NCBI GenBank assembly: GCA_910577505.1
Contig: CAJTLN010000001.1
Location: forward strand, 186,001-250,000
Length of the DNA: 64,000 nucleotides
DNA from: an uncultured Bacilli bacterium
Lineage (GTDB): Bacteria > Bacillota_I > Bacilli_A > RF39 > UBA660
Reading direction: 5' to 3'
This document shows positions 62,709 through 64,000 of this stretch, piece after piece. Positions within the stretch are counted from its first letter, which is position 1, and every line of letters begins with the position of its first letter. The notes below the pieces were generated by a model that saw nothing but the letters and a program-made list of their open reading frames with translations, had not been told where the DNA came from and ran no database searches. The position numbers and the translations under genes are program-made.

Positions 62709-63392
62709 ATGATAGGATCAGGAGCAGCAGCCAAAGGAATATCAGCTGCAAAAAAAATAGGATTAGATGGAAGACAAGCAACAGATTCATTAAGAAAGAT
62801 TGAAAGTTCTTATAATGAAATTATGTCTCAAATGGTAGACTTTATGCAAAGCGGAGTTATCGGAGCATTAAGTGATGTATGGTATGGTAATGATGCAGTT
62901 AAATTCATGAGAGAAAAATTCCAACCAGCAATCGATAGTGTTGTTGATAGTACTGAAAGAGTTTTCACTAGTGTAAACGAAACAGTTAATCAGGCAGCAA
63001 CAAACTATGATAATCAACATCAAACAAATGTGTTCCAAAAAGTATCACATGTTGTAAAAAATGGTAAAGTAAAAACTGACGGATTTAAATCTGATAATAA
63101 TGGATTTGTTGGTATTACAAATTCATCATCATTTGAAGCCGCAAGAAAAGCTTTAACTCAAATTTCAGCAAATGTTGATGCAAAATTAAAAGAAGCTAAA
63201 GAAGCTGCTGCAAATAGTGGATTCCATGGAGGAGAACAACAACAAAGACTAGTAGAATCTATGGAAAAAATCAAAGAATCATTAGCAGGATTAACTAATG
63301 AATTAAATGAAGCAGCAAAAGAAGCTTTAACTAAAGCAGTAGAAAGAGAAGAAGAACTTGCTAAAGCAAATGCTGATTCATTTACAGCATAA
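62709..63392 (+). CDS. Double-length WXG100-like T7SS protein
   Basis: A 227-residue, almost all-helical protein. The first half has the WXG100 turn as W-Y-G (GALSDVWYGNDAVKFMREKF) between two helices. The second half has a similar helix-turn-helix with the turn SGFHGGEQQQRLVESMEKI. It looks like two WXG units fused, where usual family members are about 100 residues and dimerise. It has no signal peptide, as expected. A good AAGGAGAAAT site lies upstream. Either a secreted T7SS substrate or a structural partner of EssC. Confidence 0.78.
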   Translation: MIGSGAAAKGISAAKKIGLDGRQATDSLRKIESSYNEIMSQMVDFMQSGVIGALSDVWYGNDAVKFMREKFQPAIDSVVDSTERVFTSVNETVNQAATNYDNQHQTNVFQKVSHVVKNGKVKTDGFKSDNNGFVGITNSSSFEAARKALTQISANVDAKLKEAKEAAANSGFHGGEQQQRLVESMEKIKESLAGLTNELNEAAKEALTKAVEREEELAKANADSFTA

Positions 63393-63491
63393 GTTTAGTA
63401 TTAACTATTTAGAAAAAATATAATTTTTTCTAAATATATGGTAATCATAGTCATTATAATTACCATATACTTGGAAAAAGTTGGTGATATT

Positions 63492-64000
63492 ATGATATCA
63501 ATAAACTCTTTTGAAATTGAAAAAGAACTAATATATTTGAATAAATTATTAGAAGAATACGAAAGCAACTATCTTATGTTATTTAAGGAACTTAATTCCT
63601 CTTCTTTTTTTTGGAAAGATGGAAAATCAGACTTATTTTATAAAAACGTACCTAAAGAATTTGAGAAAAACAAGAATTATTATGATGAAATTAAATCTAT
63701 AAAAGATTTTTATAACATAATTCTAGAAAAATATCACAAAATAGGCGATAAAATTGAAATAGAAATGTCCTCTCAAGAAAGTATTATAGAGAAATTTAAT
63801 AAAACAATCGAATTATCAAACGATATTTTATCTTCTTATAAACATCTTGATTTGTCATTTTGTGAAGAAGAAAGAGAAATAATAAATGAATATAAAAACG
63901 AATTGAAAGAACTTATTATAAAACTAAAAGAAGAAAAAAATAAAATTAAAAATTTATTTAATAAGATAGAAGATATTGAAAATCAAATAAATGAAAAAAT
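63492..64000 (+). CDS. Coiled-coil WXG-like protein, partial (3' end outside window)
   Basis: The frame starts at the ATG at 63492 (GTTGGTGATATT upstream) and runs past the right edge; about 170 residues are visible. A FFWKDGKSDLFY segment near residue 40 recalls a W-x-D-G/WXG turn. The rest is a long charged coiled coil (EEEREIINEYKNELKELIIK...). By position it is the next gene of the type VII locus, perhaps an effector or chaperone with an LXG/WXG-type N-terminus. I do not recognise a specific family. Confidence 0.7.
   Translation, partial: MISINSFEIEKELIYLNKLLEEYESNYLMLFKELNSSSFFWKDGKSDLFYKNVPKEFEKNKNYYDEIKSIKDFYNIILEKYHKIGDKIEIEMSSQESIIEKFNKTIELSNDILSSYKHLDLSFCEEEREIINEYKNELKELIIKLKEEKNKIKNLFNKIEDIENQINEK

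Noticed and set aside
1..64000. CRISPR arrays, tRNA or rRNA genes
   Set aside because: No regularly spaced repeats and no tRNA or rRNA signatures were seen by eye.

Overview
This 64 kb window is the replication-origin region of a very AT-rich, low-GC Gram-positive bacterium (Bacillota, class Bacilli). The gene order left and right of oriC follows the Bacillus subtilis plan: ricT-holB-bofA-recR-ebfC-dnaX-tadA-SRP RNA-gyrA-gyrB-recF-dnaN-dnaA on the minus strand, and rpmH-rnpA-yidC-khpB-mnmE-mnmG-rsmG-noc on the plus strand. TGA is a normal stop here (prfA ends with it, and prfB has the classic CTT-TGA-C autoregulatory frameshift), so this is not a Mycoplasma-type code. Genes for SpoIIR, SpoIID, a SpoIIQ-like protein and a BofA-like protein suggest a lineage that forms spores or descends from spore formers. 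The AT content, shortened proteins and small SRP RNA would suit a reduced-genome gut Bacilli lineage (for example near RF39/Erysipelotrichia), but that placement is inference.

Layout. Positions 1-14335 are the left arm, all on the minus strand: RNA metabolism (RicT), clamp loader (HolB, DnaX), RecR, EbfC, TadA, SRP RNA, a 560-bp noncoding segment with three parS sites and a perfect Noc site, gyrase, RecF, a ComK-family regulator, DnaN and DnaA. Between dnaN and dnaA, and between dnaA and rpmH, lie two clusters of DnaA boxes, a bipartite oriC. Positions 14590-22430 hold the classic right-arm genes ending with an unusual Noc-like protein. Positions 22400-26130 hold a four-gene cassette (small secreted protein, ABC ATPase, two FtsX/MacB-like permeases) flanked by near-identical terminator repeats. 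Positions 26136-28702 hold the only leftward genes on this arm: a frameshifted membrane protein and a class A PBP. Positions 28800-42650 mix housekeeping genes (argS, rpoE, prfA, prmC, murA, rpmE, rpiB, hpf) with sporulation genes, two decayed genes, and a large structured RNA with its own strong promoter upstream of a four-helix membrane protein. Positions 42800-57650 carry secA, prfB, tilS, ftsH, parA-parB-mscS, an AbgT transporter, ychF and rpsF-ssb-rpsR. From 57750 to the end lies the start of a type VII secretion locus (EssC, EsaB/YukD-like, a double-length WXG-like protein, a partial coiled-coil protein).

How it works together: most genes run co-directionally with replication away from oriC. 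ParA/ParB are encoded about 36 kb from oriC, while the parS sites sit about 9 kb on the other side of it, next to gyrA. Two perfect Noc palindromes flank oriC. The most intriguing items are the 450-nt structured RNA with its membrane-protein partner (an OLE/OapA-like arrangement), the terminator-flanked secreted-protein/ABC cassette, the ComK-family gene between recF and dnaN, and the Noc-like protein in which a long low-complexity linker is present and the N-terminal membrane helix is missing.
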